DNA from: Candidatus Acidiferrales bacterium
Lineage (GTDB): Bacteria > Acidobacteriota > Terriglobia > Acidiferrales > UBA7541
Direction of reading: 5' to 3'
Assembly (NCBI GenBank): GCA_031296075.1
Contig: JARLGK010000107.1
Location: 1-57,739, forward strand
Length of the DNA stretch: 57,739 nucleotides
Part shown: piece by piece, positions 10,119 through 19,589 of the stretch
How the letters are laid out: the number at the start of each line of letters is the position of its first letter
Numbering within the stretch: the stretch's first letter is position 1
The notes under the pieces: generated by a model
Seen by the model: only the letters and a program-made list of their open reading frames with translations
What the model was told of the DNA's origin: nothing
Database searches by the model: none
Position numbers and translations under genes: made by a program

Positions 10119-11307
10119 GTTGATGCTCCAAGACGCCCGCAAACCGCGGATCGTGCAGCGGCAGCAGCGGCATTTTTTTCAGCTGCGCCATGTACGCGCC
10201 GACCCACACGCCGCCAATACCAATCACGGCAAATACGTCGAGCCCATGAATGCGCGGACCCGACTGCTGGAACGACGGCACGATCAGCCAGTACACGTCC
10301 ACCAGGGTAATGACCAGCATCCACACCGCCAGGACCGAAAGCCTCTGCAAGCGGCGCTTCACGCCTCGCTGCAGCAGGATGAAGAAGGGCACGAAGAAAT
10401 GCAGGATCAGCAATGCTGCCGCCACGGGAGCCCACGGTCCGAAGGCGCGCACCTTGACCCAGGGAATTTCCTGCTTCAGGTTTCCGGACCAAATGATCAG
10501 GAACTGCGCAAACGACATGTAAGTCCACAGCAACGTGAACGTCAGCATCAGGTTGCCGATATCGTTCAGCCGCGGCGGGTCGTAGGAATCGTGCAGCGGC
10601 TGATAGCCATCGAGCATCCGCAGCATCACAACCGAGAACGAAAGCGCGGCCAGGCACGCGATCACCATGAAAACCATTCCGTAGATGGACGAATACCAGG
10701 TCGGCTCGAGCGTCATGACCCAATCCACCATCGCCCAGGACCACGACAGAGCCCAGAGAATCGTTCCCGGCGCGGCCAGACTCGACATCCGATCCTTCAG
10801 GATCAGATCCCCGGTGCGGTCCTGCTCGGCCGACCATTTGTTCAACAGGGCAGCCAGCAGATTCCAGATAGCGAAGTAGATAACCGCGCGCACGATGAAA
10901 AAGTGCGGCTCGAGATAGACACGCCGGAAATGGCCCGCGGGTTCGTCGCCCAGCGAACCGGCCTGCATCCAGGGATAAAGCCGCGACATGCCGAAAAGCA
11001 CGGGGACAAAGAGGACCGTCATCGCCGGTATCGTGCGCGTTCCGGCTTCCAGGATCCGGCGAATGGGAAGGCCCCAGCGGCCGCCGGTCATGTGATGAAG
11101 CTGGAGGATGGCCATGCAGCCCATCGCGAACACCATCCAGAAGACGTACGCCACCAGGTAGGAATGGAAGAACTGCGTCCAATCCTTCAGGCCAAACGCC
11201 AGCGCCACGGTAATGATGAGGCCGACGACGCCGAAAGCCAGCGCGCGCCTCTGCGCGCGATCGATTTGCAGCCGAACGTTGTCCGGCAGTATGTTCGGCA
11301 AAGTCAT
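10108..11307 (-). CDS. actF: Alternative complex III subunit ActF (NrfD-fold-like integral membrane subunit)
   Basis: 399-aa polytopic membrane protein; position after ActE; SSIYGMVFMVIACLAALSFSVVML; FLIIWSGNLKQEIPW. Confidence 0.88.
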   Translation of the reverse strand: MTLPNILPDNVRLQIDRAQRRALAFGVVGLIITVALAFGLKDWTQFFHSYLVAYVFWMVFAMGCMAILQLHHMTGGRWGLPIRRILEAGTRTIPAMTVLFVPVLFGMSRLYPWMQAGSLGDEPAGHFRRVYLEPHFFIVRAVIYFAIWNLLAALLNKWSAEQDRTGDLILKDRMSSLAAPGTILWALSWSWAMVDWVMTLEPTWYSSIYGMVFMVIACLAALSFSVVMLRMLDGYQPLHDSYDPPRLNDIGNLMLTFTLLWTYMSFAQFLIIWSGNLKQEIPWVKVRAFGPWAPVAAALLILHFFVPFFILLQRGVKRRLQRLSVLAVWMLVITLVDVYWLIVPSFQQSGPRIHGLDVFAVIGIGGVWVGAYMAQLKKMPLLPLHDPRFAGVLEHQHGD

Positions 11308-11996
11308 CGCGATTGCCCCATGGATTGTCCCGACGGCTGCTGCGCGGATTGCTGCGTCAGCTTCCCGCGCTCGGATTCCGGCACGTCGTCGATCTTGGAG
11401 TTGCGCGCGAGCTGCAGCACGCGAATGTAAGCCGCAATTCTCCAGCGATCGGCGGGTTCGACGCGCGCCGCATAGCTGTACATGGCGCCGAAGCCATTGG
11501 TCATCACTTCATAGAAATGCCCGGCGGGCGCATCGCGCAACCGCTGAATGTGATAGGAGGGCGGCTGCGGAAACCCGCGCTGGACGATCATGCCCCGGCC
11601 CGTGCCGGTGTAGTCGTGGCAGGGCGTGCAATAGACGTTGTAGCGCTCGCGGCCGCGATCGAGGTCGGCCCTGGTAATCGGGAACGGAAATTTATCCACC
11701 ACCACTCCGTTTTCCCGGCCCGTGAACATCAGCTCATCCAGACGCAATTGCCCGCGGGCGACCGTACCCGGAACAGGCTGGCGCTCCGAACGCCCGTCGG
11801 CGAAGAAGTCGGTCGGCTCGTACGGCAAATATTTCGGCTGGACGTGCATGTCCAGGCGGCAGCCGAAAAGCAAAAGGGCGACCGTGCCGAGGCAAGCGAC
11901 GGTCACGCCGCGCGCAAGCGAGCGCGCAGACCGCGTGTTGCCGCGCGCTCCGAAAACGCCGGGTATCAGGTCAGTCCTCAATTTCGAATACTCCAT
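11304..11996 (-). CDS. actE: Alternative complex III subunit ActE, monoheme cytochrome c
   Basis: LFGCRLDMHVQPKYLPYEPTDFFADGRSERQPVPGTVARG; YNVYCTPCHDYTGTGRGMIVQRGFPQPPSYH. Confidence 0.9.
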   Translation of the reverse strand: MEYSKLRTDLIPGVFGARGNTRSARSLARGVTVACLGTVALLLFGCRLDMHVQPKYLPYEPTDFFADGRSERQPVPGTVARGQLRLDELMFTGRENGVVVDKFPFPITRADLDRGRERYNVYCTPCHDYTGTGRGMIVQRGFPQPPSYHIQRLRDAPAGHFYEVMTNGFGAMYSYAARVEPADRWRIAAYIRVLQLARNSKIDDVPESERGKLTQQSAQQPSGQSMGQSR

Positions 11997-12519
11997 GCGG
12001 GTGCAAGCCTTCCAGAAACGCTTTCGTCTGCGCGAGATCAAATTTCTGGTCCCGCGCCTTGATGCACAGGAAAAAACGGTCCGTGGACGCCGCCGCGAAC
12101 CGCTCGACGTTAAACGTCGGGTGATACGGCGTAGGCAGCCCATTGAGCGCGAGCATCCCGAACACCGCCGTGAGCGCCGCGCCGAGAATGGTCAGCTCGA
12201 AAGTGATGGGAATCCACATCGGCCAGCTGTTGAACGGCTTCCCGCCGATGTTCAGCGGAAAGCTAATCACGTTGGCGTACCAGCACATGCCGAAACCCGC
12301 CAATCCGCCGCCCAGGCCACCGCAGAAAACCAGAGTCGGGAGGATCGTCCAATCAAATCCTACGGCTTCGGCCAGACCCTCGACGGGAATCGGCGAAAAC
12401 GCGTCAATGCGGCGATAGCCCGCTTCATGCGTGCGGTGGGCCGCCGCGAGCACCTCTTCGGGCGACGCGAACTCAGCCATCAATCCGTAAATAGGCCGCT
12501 TGACCATGTTGCCGATCAC
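11971..12519 (-). CDS. actD: Alternative complex III subunit ActD (DUF3341)
   Basis: YGLMAEFASPEEVLAAAHRTHEAGYRRIDAFSPIPVEGLAEAVGF; two TM helices. Confidence 0.92.
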   Translation of the reverse strand: MIGNMVKRPIYGLMAEFASPEEVLAAAHRTHEAGYRRIDAFSPIPVEGLAEAVGFDWTILPTLVFCGGLGGGLAGFGMCWYANVISFPLNIGGKPFNSWPMWIPITFELTILGAALTAVFGMLALNGLPTPYHPTFNVERFAAASTDRFFLCIKARDQKFDLAQTKAFLEGLHPHGVFEIED

Positions 12520-12539
12520 ACTCCCACTTGCTTCAAATT

Positions 12540-15500
12540 CTAGTCGCGAATCTCGGGGTTCGGATTGCGTACGCGCGCGAGATACGTGGTGCGCGGCCGC
12601 GTGTTCAAATCCTCGAGCAAACCGTAATCGCGCGTCTGCGCCTTGAGCTTCGCAACTTTGCTGTTCGGATCGTTGATGTTGCCGAACACGATCGCTTCAG
12701 ACGGGCAGGCGCTCTGGCACGCGGTGATGATTTCGCCGTCGCGGATCAAGCGATTCTCTTCCTCGGACCGAATCTTCGCCGCATTGATCCGCTGCACGCA
12801 GTAGGTGCACTTTTCCATGACTCCGCGGCTGCGCACGGTGACATTCGGGTTGCGCATGCCGTAGAGGCTCGGCGTCTTGTAGTCCGAGTAAAGATAGAAA
12901 TTGAACCGGCGGACCTTGTACGGGCAGTTGTTGGAGCAATACCGCGTGCCCACGCAGCGGTTGTAGGTCATGTCGTTCAGACCCTCGGCATTGTGGGTGG
13001 TGGCGCCGACCGGGCAGACATACTCGCAAGGCGCGTTCTCGCACTGCATGCAGGGCAGCGGCTCGTAGTACATCTCGGGATTGTCGAGGTTGCCGCGGAA
13101 ATACGTGTCGATGCGAATCCAGTGCATCGCACGGCCGCGCGCCACCTGGTCCTTGCCCACCACAGCGATGTTGTTTTCCGATTGGCAGGCGATCACGCAC
13201 GCGTTGCAACCCACGCAACGGTTCAGGTCAATCGACATGCCCCACGCGTAGCCTTCATATTTGTAGCCGGGGTAGATCGTCAGGTCCTTGGTCTTTTCGT
13301 CCTCGGGATTCTTGGCGAAGCTCGGATCCTTGCGGAACTCCTCCATCGTCGCAATCCGGACGAGATCGCGCCCGTGCTCGCCGCCCTGGCCCACCGCAGC
13401 GGAGCTTTCCTCCTCCACGGGGTGCCCATTGAGATCGATGTTGTATTGCGCCTGCGTGGTCGCGAATTCGTATTTCTTGCCGGTTTTCGCGACTTGCACG
13501 CCGCGCGCAATCCATGGCGCGGACGATGCGCGCAACAGATACGAATTGAAGCCAGGGCCCGTGCCCACGCTTCCGCCGCGAGAGCGTCCGAATCCGAGGT
13601 GCAGCGTCACCGAGTTATCCGCGTGCCCGGGCACGATGTAGATGCCGCCATTAATATTGCGGCCCGCGGGCGCGAGCGATAGCGTGACGTAATCACCGGT
13701 GGTCAAGCCGAGCTGCTGCGCCGTGCCCGGGCTGATCATCGCGGCGTTGTCCCAGGTGAGCCGCGTGATGGGCTTCGGGAGCTCTTGCAGCCACGAATTG
13801 TTCGAGAATTCTCCGTCACCGATTGAAGGATCGGGGCGGAAGACGACCTCGAGCGGGCTCGTATCGCTGCCCACCGCTTGGGTATGTCCCAGAGCCACGA
13901 AGTCCGCATGCGGCGCCACGGAAATTGCGGGCAGCGCGGTGCCGGCGATCAGCCCATCGTGCAACGAAGTTTCCCAGAGCGCTTCGAAAGCCTTGTCCTT
14001 TTCGGGGCGCTGGCTTTGCCAGTAGCCGCGAACCAGATCGTGGCCGGACTTTGCGGCGTCGCCGGTGAACAGGGCGATGATCTCATGCGCCGAATGACCG
14101 TCGTAAAGCGGCGCGATCAAGGGCTGGACAATTCCGGCCGTGCCGTCGTAGGCGCGGCCATCGCTCCAGGATTCCAGTGAGTGGGCAGCCGGAGCGTGCC
14201 AGTGGCAGAGCTCGGCCGTCTCGTCATTGTAGAGGCCGGAATGAACGCGCACCTTCGCGTTTTGGAGCGCCGTCGCAAAATTGAAGTCAGCCGGCGCATC
14301 GTAAACCGGGTTGGCTCCGAGGATAACCAGGAAGTCGACCTGGCCGGCATTCAAATCATTGACGAGTTCGCGCAAGGATTCGAGTTGGTTGACCGGATTT
14401 GCTTCGATGGATTCGGTATAGACGACGGTTTTGCCGACGTTGCCAAGCGCCGCGTTCATGGCGTGGGCGAGTGCGTGAACGAACGGCGGCTGGTGCTCGC
14501 CCGCAATCACAATCGAAGATCCGCGATGCGCGGCCAGATCGCGCCCGACGGCTCCGACCCACGCGGCCGGAATTTTCGCGCTGGCGTTCGCGCTTGGCGG
14601 CACGGCGACGCCCGCAGCGGCCGCAAGCTGTCGCGCCAGATCGTCAATGTCCGCCGAGCGCACGGGCAGGCGATGATCCGACACGGCTCCCGTGCTCGTC
14701 GGCATGCTTTCGGCGACGTACAGACGGTTCAACTTCGACGCCGGCCCGGCGCTGAGATCGCGGCGGGAACCAAACTCGCGCGCGTAGCGCACGTGCCCGG
14801 CGCCGCAGCTGAGAAAATCGGCGTCGAGCGAAACGATTACATCGGCCTGATCTAAATGATAGACGGTATTGACCGGCCGGCCAAATGCGAGCCGGGCGCC
14901 TTCGCGCACGGAATCTCCGCCACATACTTCGTACTGGTGCCATTTCGCTTCCGGAAACTGCCCGAGCAGGCTTTTAATCTGCGCGCCAAGCGTCGGAGAA
15001 GTGATCGTCTTGGTGAGGACGCGCATCCCCGCGCCCTTGGCGGGAGCCAGGCGCGTCCGCGCATTGCCCATTTCCGCGGCAAAATCGCTCCAGGTACTGA
15101 CGCGCCCGTCGAATACCACCGACTGCGAACGGTCGGGATCGTAGAAATTCAGGATCGAAGCCTGGCTGAAGATGTCCGAAGACCCGAGGCTTCCGGGATG
15201 CTCCGGATTCCCTTCGATCTTGGTCGGCCGGCCCGTATGGCTTTCAACCAGCACGCCCGTGGCAACTCCAGCCTGGAATAGAGATGTAGCGTAGAAGAGC
15301 GGGCGGCCGGGGAGAATTTCCTCGGGCGGACGCACGTAAGGCACGATCTTCTCGGTGGGGAGTTTCGTGCATGCGCTCAGGCCAGCCATGGCCGCCGAAG
15401 CCGCCATCAGTTTCAGCACATCGCGGCGATTGATATCATCGTTGCCTTTTCCCGCACTCGGAGGAAATTCGTGGTCGCGAAATTCGACGAACTCTTTCGT

Positions 15501-15611
15501 GCCCGAAAGCTCCTCGAGGCTCTGCCAGAGACGCGGGGCGCCTGCGCCAGCGAGCTTCGCCCGCGCCGCAGCCAGGTCGATCGAATTCTTCGCGATGGAA
15601 TCTTCGTTCAT
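12540..15611 (-). CDS. actB: Alternative complex III subunit ActB: molybdopterin-oxidoreductase-like domain fused to Fe-S ferredoxin domain, Tat-like signal
   Basis: NRRDVLKLMAASAAMAGLSAC; CVGCNACVIACQSENN; CMQCENAPCEYVCPVGATTH; CVGTRYCSNNCPYKVRRFNF; CTYCVQRI...CQSACPSEAIVFG. Confidence 0.95.
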   Translation of the reverse strand: MNEDSIAKNSIDLAAARAKLAGAGAPRLWQSLEELSGTKEFVEFRDHEFPPSAGKGNDDINRRDVLKLMAASAAMAGLSACTKLPTEKIVPYVRPPEEILPGRPLFYATSLFQAGVATGVLVESHTGRPTKIEGNPEHPGSLGSSDIFSQASILNFYDPDRSQSVVFDGRVSTWSDFAAEMGNARTRLAPAKGAGMRVLTKTITSPTLGAQIKSLLGQFPEAKWHQYEVCGGDSVREGARLAFGRPVNTVYHLDQADVIVSLDADFLSCGAGHVRYAREFGSRRDLSAGPASKLNRLYVAESMPTSTGAVSDHRLPVRSADIDDLARQLAAAAGVAVPPSANASAKIPAAWVGAVGRDLAAHRGSSIVIAGEHQPPFVHALAHAMNAALGNVGKTVVYTESIEANPVNQLESLRELVNDLNAGQVDFLVILGANPVYDAPADFNFATALQNAKVRVHSGLYNDETAELCHWHAPAAHSLESWSDGRAYDGTAGIVQPLIAPLYDGHSAHEIIALFTGDAAKSGHDLVRGYWQSQRPEKDKAFEALWETSLHDGLIAGTALPAISVAPHADFVALGHTQAVGSDTSPLEVVFRPDPSIGDGEFSNNSWLQELPKPITRLTWDNAAMISPGTAQQLGLTTGDYVTLSLAPAGRNINGGIYIVPGHADNSVTLHLGFGRSRGGSVGTGPGFNSYLLRASSAPWIARGVQVAKTGKKYEFATTQAQYNIDLNGHPVEEESSAAVGQGGEHGRDLVRIATMEEFRKDPSFAKNPEDEKTKDLTIYPGYKYEGYAWGMSIDLNRCVGCNACVIACQSENNIAVVGKDQVARGRAMHWIRIDTYFRGNLDNPEMYYEPLPCMQCENAPCEYVCPVGATTHNAEGLNDMTYNRCVGTRYCSNNCPYKVRRFNFYLYSDYKTPSLYGMRNPNVTVRSRGVMEKCTYCVQRINAAKIRSEEENRLIRDGEIITACQSACPSEAIVFGNINDPNSKVAKLKAQTRDYGLLEDLNTRPRTTYLARVRNPNPEIRD

Positions 15612-15624
15612 CGTCTCGCTTTCA

Positions 15625-16281
15625 TCACCGGTGACACGTGGAACAGGTCTGCAAACTCTTGATGTTGTATTCCGCCACGAGCTTCTTCCCCATCTTGAGT
15701 TGTTCGCCTGCGGAAGGCGGCTCGTAGTATGGATTGAAAACTTCCGATTTCGGCCGCACGTACTTCTCGGGCTGGCGATGGCACTCCAGGCACCACGACA
15801 TGTAAAGGGTGCCCGCGCGCTCCGTCAAAGGCATTTCCGCGATTTGTCCGTGGCACGTGGTGCAGCCGACGCCCTTCGCCACATGAATGCTGTGGTCGAA
15901 ATAGACGAAATCTGGCAGCGCGTTTACGCGAATCCATTCAATCGACTTGTCGTCGCGGTAGCTCGCACGCACGGGCTCGAGCATCGAAGCGTTCGTCCAG
16001 ATCTGCGAATGGCAGGTCATGCAGGTCTGCGTCGGGGGAACTCCCGCGAAGGACGATTTCTCGACCGACGTATGGCAATAGCGGCAGTCGATTCCCAGCT
16101 CGCCCGCATGGTGGCGATGGCTGAACGGCACGGGCTGCTGCCGCTTGACGTTCTGATCCGTGTACCACGGCGACATCGCGATCGCATACAGCGCGTAGCC
16201 CAACGCTCCAATGATCACCACCGCGCCGTAAATGCTCAGCCGCGAGATGAAGTTCGTGCTGCGATGAAAGATCTGTGCCAT
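15625..16281 (-). CDS. actA: Alternative complex III subunit ActA, pentaheme cytochrome c
   Basis: Five CxxCH motifs: CRYCH, CMTCH, CTTCH, CLECH, CSTCH; N-terminal TM. Confidence 0.94.
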   Translation of the reverse strand: MAQIFHRSTNFISRLSIYGAVVIIGALGYALYAIAMSPWYTDQNVKRQQPVPFSHRHHAGELGIDCRYCHTSVEKSSFAGVPPTQTCMTCHSQIWTNASMLEPVRASYRDDKSIEWIRVNALPDFVYFDHSIHVAKGVGCTTCHGQIAEMPLTERAGTLYMSWCLECHRQPEKYVRPKSEVFNPYYEPPSAGEQLKMGKKLVAEYNIKSLQTCSTCHR

Positions 16282-16302
16282 CAGTTCTCTAAGTCGTTCC
16301 TT

Positions 16303-17691
16303 CTATGAATGACCCTTCTCTTCGTTTGTTTCGTGCACCAGCGACCGCACTTCCACGATGGATATCATCGGCAGGAAGCGGATAAAGAGAAAGAACAGAG
16401 TAAAGAACAGCCCGAACGTACCGATGTACGTCGCCCAATCCCACCTTGTCGGGTAGTACATTCCCCAGGACGAGGGAATGAAATCCCGGCTCAAGCTGAT
16501 CACGATGATCACGAACCGCTCGAGCCACATTCCCATGTTTACGACCAGCGAGAGGACGAACAGCAGCCCCACGTTGCGGCGCACTTTCCGGGACCACAGC
16601 AGCTGCGGGATGATGATATTACAGGAAATCAGCATCCAATAGAGCGGCGCGTACGGCCCGTGGAAGCGGTTCTTCATCATGTAGATTTCGTACTGGTCGC
16701 CGCTGTAGAACGCCAGGAACGCTTCGATCAAGTAACCGTAAGCCACGATCAGTCCCGTCGCCAGCATGACCTTGGCCATGATGTCGAGATGCCGGGCAGT
16801 CACCAGATCTTCCAGGTGATAGAACTTGCGAATCGGGATGGCCAGCGTCAGCACCATCGCGAAACCCGAATAGATGGCTCCGGCGACGAAATAAGGCGGA
16901 AAGATCGTGGTATGCCATCCGGGAATGATGCCGATCGTAAAATCGAAGCTCACAACGGTGTGGACGGAAACAACGAGCGGTGTCGCGAGGCCCGCTAACA
17001 ACAGTGACGCCGTTTCATAGCGCGACCAGTGGATGGCCGACCCGCGCCAGCCCATGGACAGCATCCCGTAGATGATCTTTGCGGTCTTGTTCTTGGCGCG
17101 ATCGCGCAACGTCGCCAGGTCGGGAATCAATCCCACGAACCAGAACAGCAGCGATACCGTCAGGTAGGTCGTCACCGCGAATACGTCCCAGACCAGCGGG
17201 CTGCGGAATTGCGGCCACATCCACATCGGATTGGGATACGGCATCAGATAGAAGAACATCCACGGGCGGCCCATGTGCAGCAGCGGGAACATTCCGGCGC
17301 ACATCACGGCAAAAAGCGTCATTGCCTCGGCGAAGCGGTTAATGGATGTCCGCCACTTCTGGTGCAGCAGGAGAAGAATCGCGGAGATGAGCGTGCCTGC
17401 GTGGCCGATACCGATCCACCAGACGAAGTTGACGATGGCGAAACCCCAGGCGGTCGGGACGCGGATGCCCCAGATCCCCACGCCCTTGATCATCAGCAGG
17501 GTGATCGTGAGGTTCAACAACATCAACGCGCCAAATGCGATCAGGAGACCGAAGACCCAGCCCGGCGTCACCGGGCGCGTCAGAACGATCGAACTGATCT
17601 TGTCGGTTACCGTTTCGAACGTATGACCCGGTCCGATAATTGGATCGGGATCGGCAACCCCAGCTGTGTTGTGTGAACCCTCAGATGCCAC
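16303..17691 (-). CDS. actC: Alternative complex III subunit ActC (NrfD/PsrC-like quinol-interacting membrane subunit)
   Basis: VPTAWGFAIVNFVWWIGIGHAGTLISAILLLLHQKWRTSINRFAEAMT; GRPWMFFYLMPYPNPMWMWPQFRSPLVWDVFAV. Confidence 0.93.
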   Translation of the reverse strand: MASEGSHNTAGVADPDPIIGPGHTFETVTDKISSIVLTRPVTPGWVFGLLIAFGALMLLNLTITLLMIKGVGIWGIRVPTAWGFAIVNFVWWIGIGHAGTLISAILLLLHQKWRTSINRFAEAMTLFAVMCAGMFPLLHMGRPWMFFYLMPYPNPMWMWPQFRSPLVWDVFAVTTYLTVSLLFWFVGLIPDLATLRDRAKNKTAKIIYGMLSMGWRGSAIHWSRYETASLLLAGLATPLVVSVHTVVSFDFTIGIIPGWHTTIFPPYFVAGAIYSGFAMVLTLAIPIRKFYHLEDLVTARHLDIMAKVMLATGLIVAYGYLIEAFLAFYSGDQYEIYMMKNRFHGPYAPLYWMLISCNIIIPQLLWSRKVRRNVGLLFVLSLVVNMGMWLERFVIIVISLSRDFIPSSWGMYYPTRWDWATYIGTFGLFFTLFFLFIRFLPMISIVEVRSLVHETNEEKGHS

Positions 17692-18102
17692 GCAGTATCC
17701 CCGGACGAAATTTATGAATGCCTGTAATCTGCTGAAGGAGCGTCAAAAGCCCGGAATCAGCGCCCCCACACCCCGTGATGGCGCGATTCGCGGTCCGAAG
17801 CGGTACAGGTCTGACAGCGGCGCACGATCTTTCCGCGCCCAAATTCCGAAACCCAACTCTGTTGACCCTAGATGCTCGCTCAGGACGCAATAGGATAAAA
17901 CCTGAGAAGCTAAGACGCAAGTTTAAATCAAAATAACTTTTGCGGCCAGATTCAGCGAGATTCCACATTTGGAACTCCGCCACGACTCGGGAGACGAACG
18001 CCGCCCGCACTTCGCGCGGCGCGCTTGATCCGCGCTGTGCCATTTAGGGCATGACCCGACATTGAGCAGCCTCATGACCGTGCACCGGATTGATAGAATT
18101 GG

Positions 18103-19536
18103 ATGGTGCGCCCCGCAATGCCAGTGGCGGTTTGGCTCGTGCTCGCGATTTCTTCGTCGGCCACGGCCGATACGATCGTGTTGAAGAACGGCCGCCGCAT
18201 TGTGGCCGATAACGTCATCGAAGACGCCGCACACGTTACGTATCTGACTCCCGCCGGCCAGTTATCCATCCCCAAGTCCATCGTGGCCCGGATCGAGCAC
18301 GACGGTTTTGGATATTCGTCCGCCTCCAAGGCATCCTCCGAACCGCCTGTTTCCGCGCCGCAGGTAGAGCCGGTTCGCGGCTACGAAGACGTGCAAGCGC
18401 TGGCAGTGCACGACAATGCGATCGATTTTGCGTACCTCTCGAAACTGGATTCCGACGCGCGATCCGGCTCCGTGCCCGCCGTTGCACGAGTGGCCGCCGC
18501 GCAATACGCCGCCGCGCAATTCCTCCTCGGCAAGGGCGATACCGACGCGGCGATCGATCACTATCGCCAGGCGCTCGCGTTCGCACCCGATAATATTGGC
18601 CTGCTGTTGAATCTCGCCGTCCTGTATCTCCGCGAAAGCAAGTTCACCGAGGCTCTCGATCCGCTGGAACACGCCCGCCGCGCCTCCCCGGATTCGGCGG
18701 ACGTCGCCAAGCTGATGGGCTGGGCGTATTACGGCGCGAACAAAATGGACCGCGCCATCGAGGAATGGCAGCGCGCCGAAAAGCTGCGTCCCGATCCGGA
18801 AGTCGAGCAGGCCCTCGACAAGGCCCAGCGCGACAAGGCCGAGGAAGAAACCTATCGCGAGGGCGAGACCGCTCACTTCGCGTTGAAATACAACGGCGGC
18901 GCCACACCCGATCTCGCGCGCGGCATCTTGCACGTCCTGGAAGACGACTTCAACAACCTGGAATCGCAACTCGATTACACGCCCCGCGAACAGATCGCGG
19001 TCATCCTCTACACGGAGCAGGCTTTCGCGGACATCACCCGCGCCCCGGGATGGGTCGGCGCGCTCAACGATGGCCGGCTCCGCATTCCCGTGCAGGGCCT
19101 GACGTCCGTGACGCCGGAGCTCGCGCGCGTGCTCAAACATGAGCTTACGCACAGTTTCGTCGGGCAGAAGTCGAACAACCGAGCGCCTACGTGGCTACAA
19201 GAAGGTGTTGCGCAATGGATGGAAGGCCGCCGGAGCACGTCGAACGCCGGAGCACTGGTGGAAGCAGCCAACCAGGGCGCGGCGCCGCCGCTCGGAGCGC
19301 TCGAAGGCTCGTGGATGTCGCTCGACGGTAATTCTGCCACGTTTGCGTACGCGTGGTCGCTCGCCGTGGTGGAATCGATCATCGATTCCGGAGGCGTGAG
19401 CGACATTAGTCGCCTGCTCGAGCGCGTGGCCACTTCGCCTTCAACCGAAGCCGCCGCGCAGGAAGTGTTGCGCTCGAATTACGCCGACCTCGATCAACAG
19501 ACCGTCGCCTACCTCAAGCACGCGTACCTGCGCTAA
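18103..19536 (+). CDS. Secreted TPR protein with gluzincin-like peptidase domain (peptidase MA-like)
   Basis: Signal peptide; N-terminal DTIVLKNGRRIVADNVIEDAAHVTYLTPAGQLSIPKSIVARIE; TPR repeats; LKHELTHSFVG...APTWLQEGVAQWMEG (HExxH + E). Confidence 0.85.
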   Translation: MVRPAMPVAVWLVLAISSSATADTIVLKNGRRIVADNVIEDAAHVTYLTPAGQLSIPKSIVARIEHDGFGYSSASKASSEPPVSAPQVEPVRGYEDVQALAVHDNAIDFAYLSKLDSDARSGSVPAVARVAAAQYAAAQFLLGKGDTDAAIDHYRQALAFAPDNIGLLLNLAVLYLRESKFTEALDPLEHARRASPDSADVAKLMGWAYYGANKMDRAIEEWQRAEKLRPDPEVEQALDKAQRDKAEEETYREGETAHFALKYNGGATPDLARGILHVLEDDFNNLESQLDYTPREQIAVILYTEQAFADITRAPGWVGALNDGRLRIPVQGLTSVTPELARVLKHELTHSFVGQKSNNRAPTWLQEGVAQWMEGRRSTSNAGALVEAANQGAAPPLGALEGSWMSLDGNSATFAYAWSLAVVESIIDSGGVSDISRLLERVATSPSTEAAAQEVLRSNYADLDQQTVAYLKHAYLR

Positions 19537-19589
19537 TCAACGGCAACGCGTTTCATCGGCCGATCACGCAGTGGTTGTGGCTTGCGCGA

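Noticed and set aside
10117-11430. 437-aa plus-strand ORF antisense to actF/actE
   Set aside because: Antisense shadow ORF; real ACIII genes lie on the minus strand
17691-18102. ORF 17681-18043 (minus) upstream of actC
   Set aside because: No domain signal; region is better explained as the divergent promoter/5'-UTR region of the ACIII operon and the TPR peptidase gene
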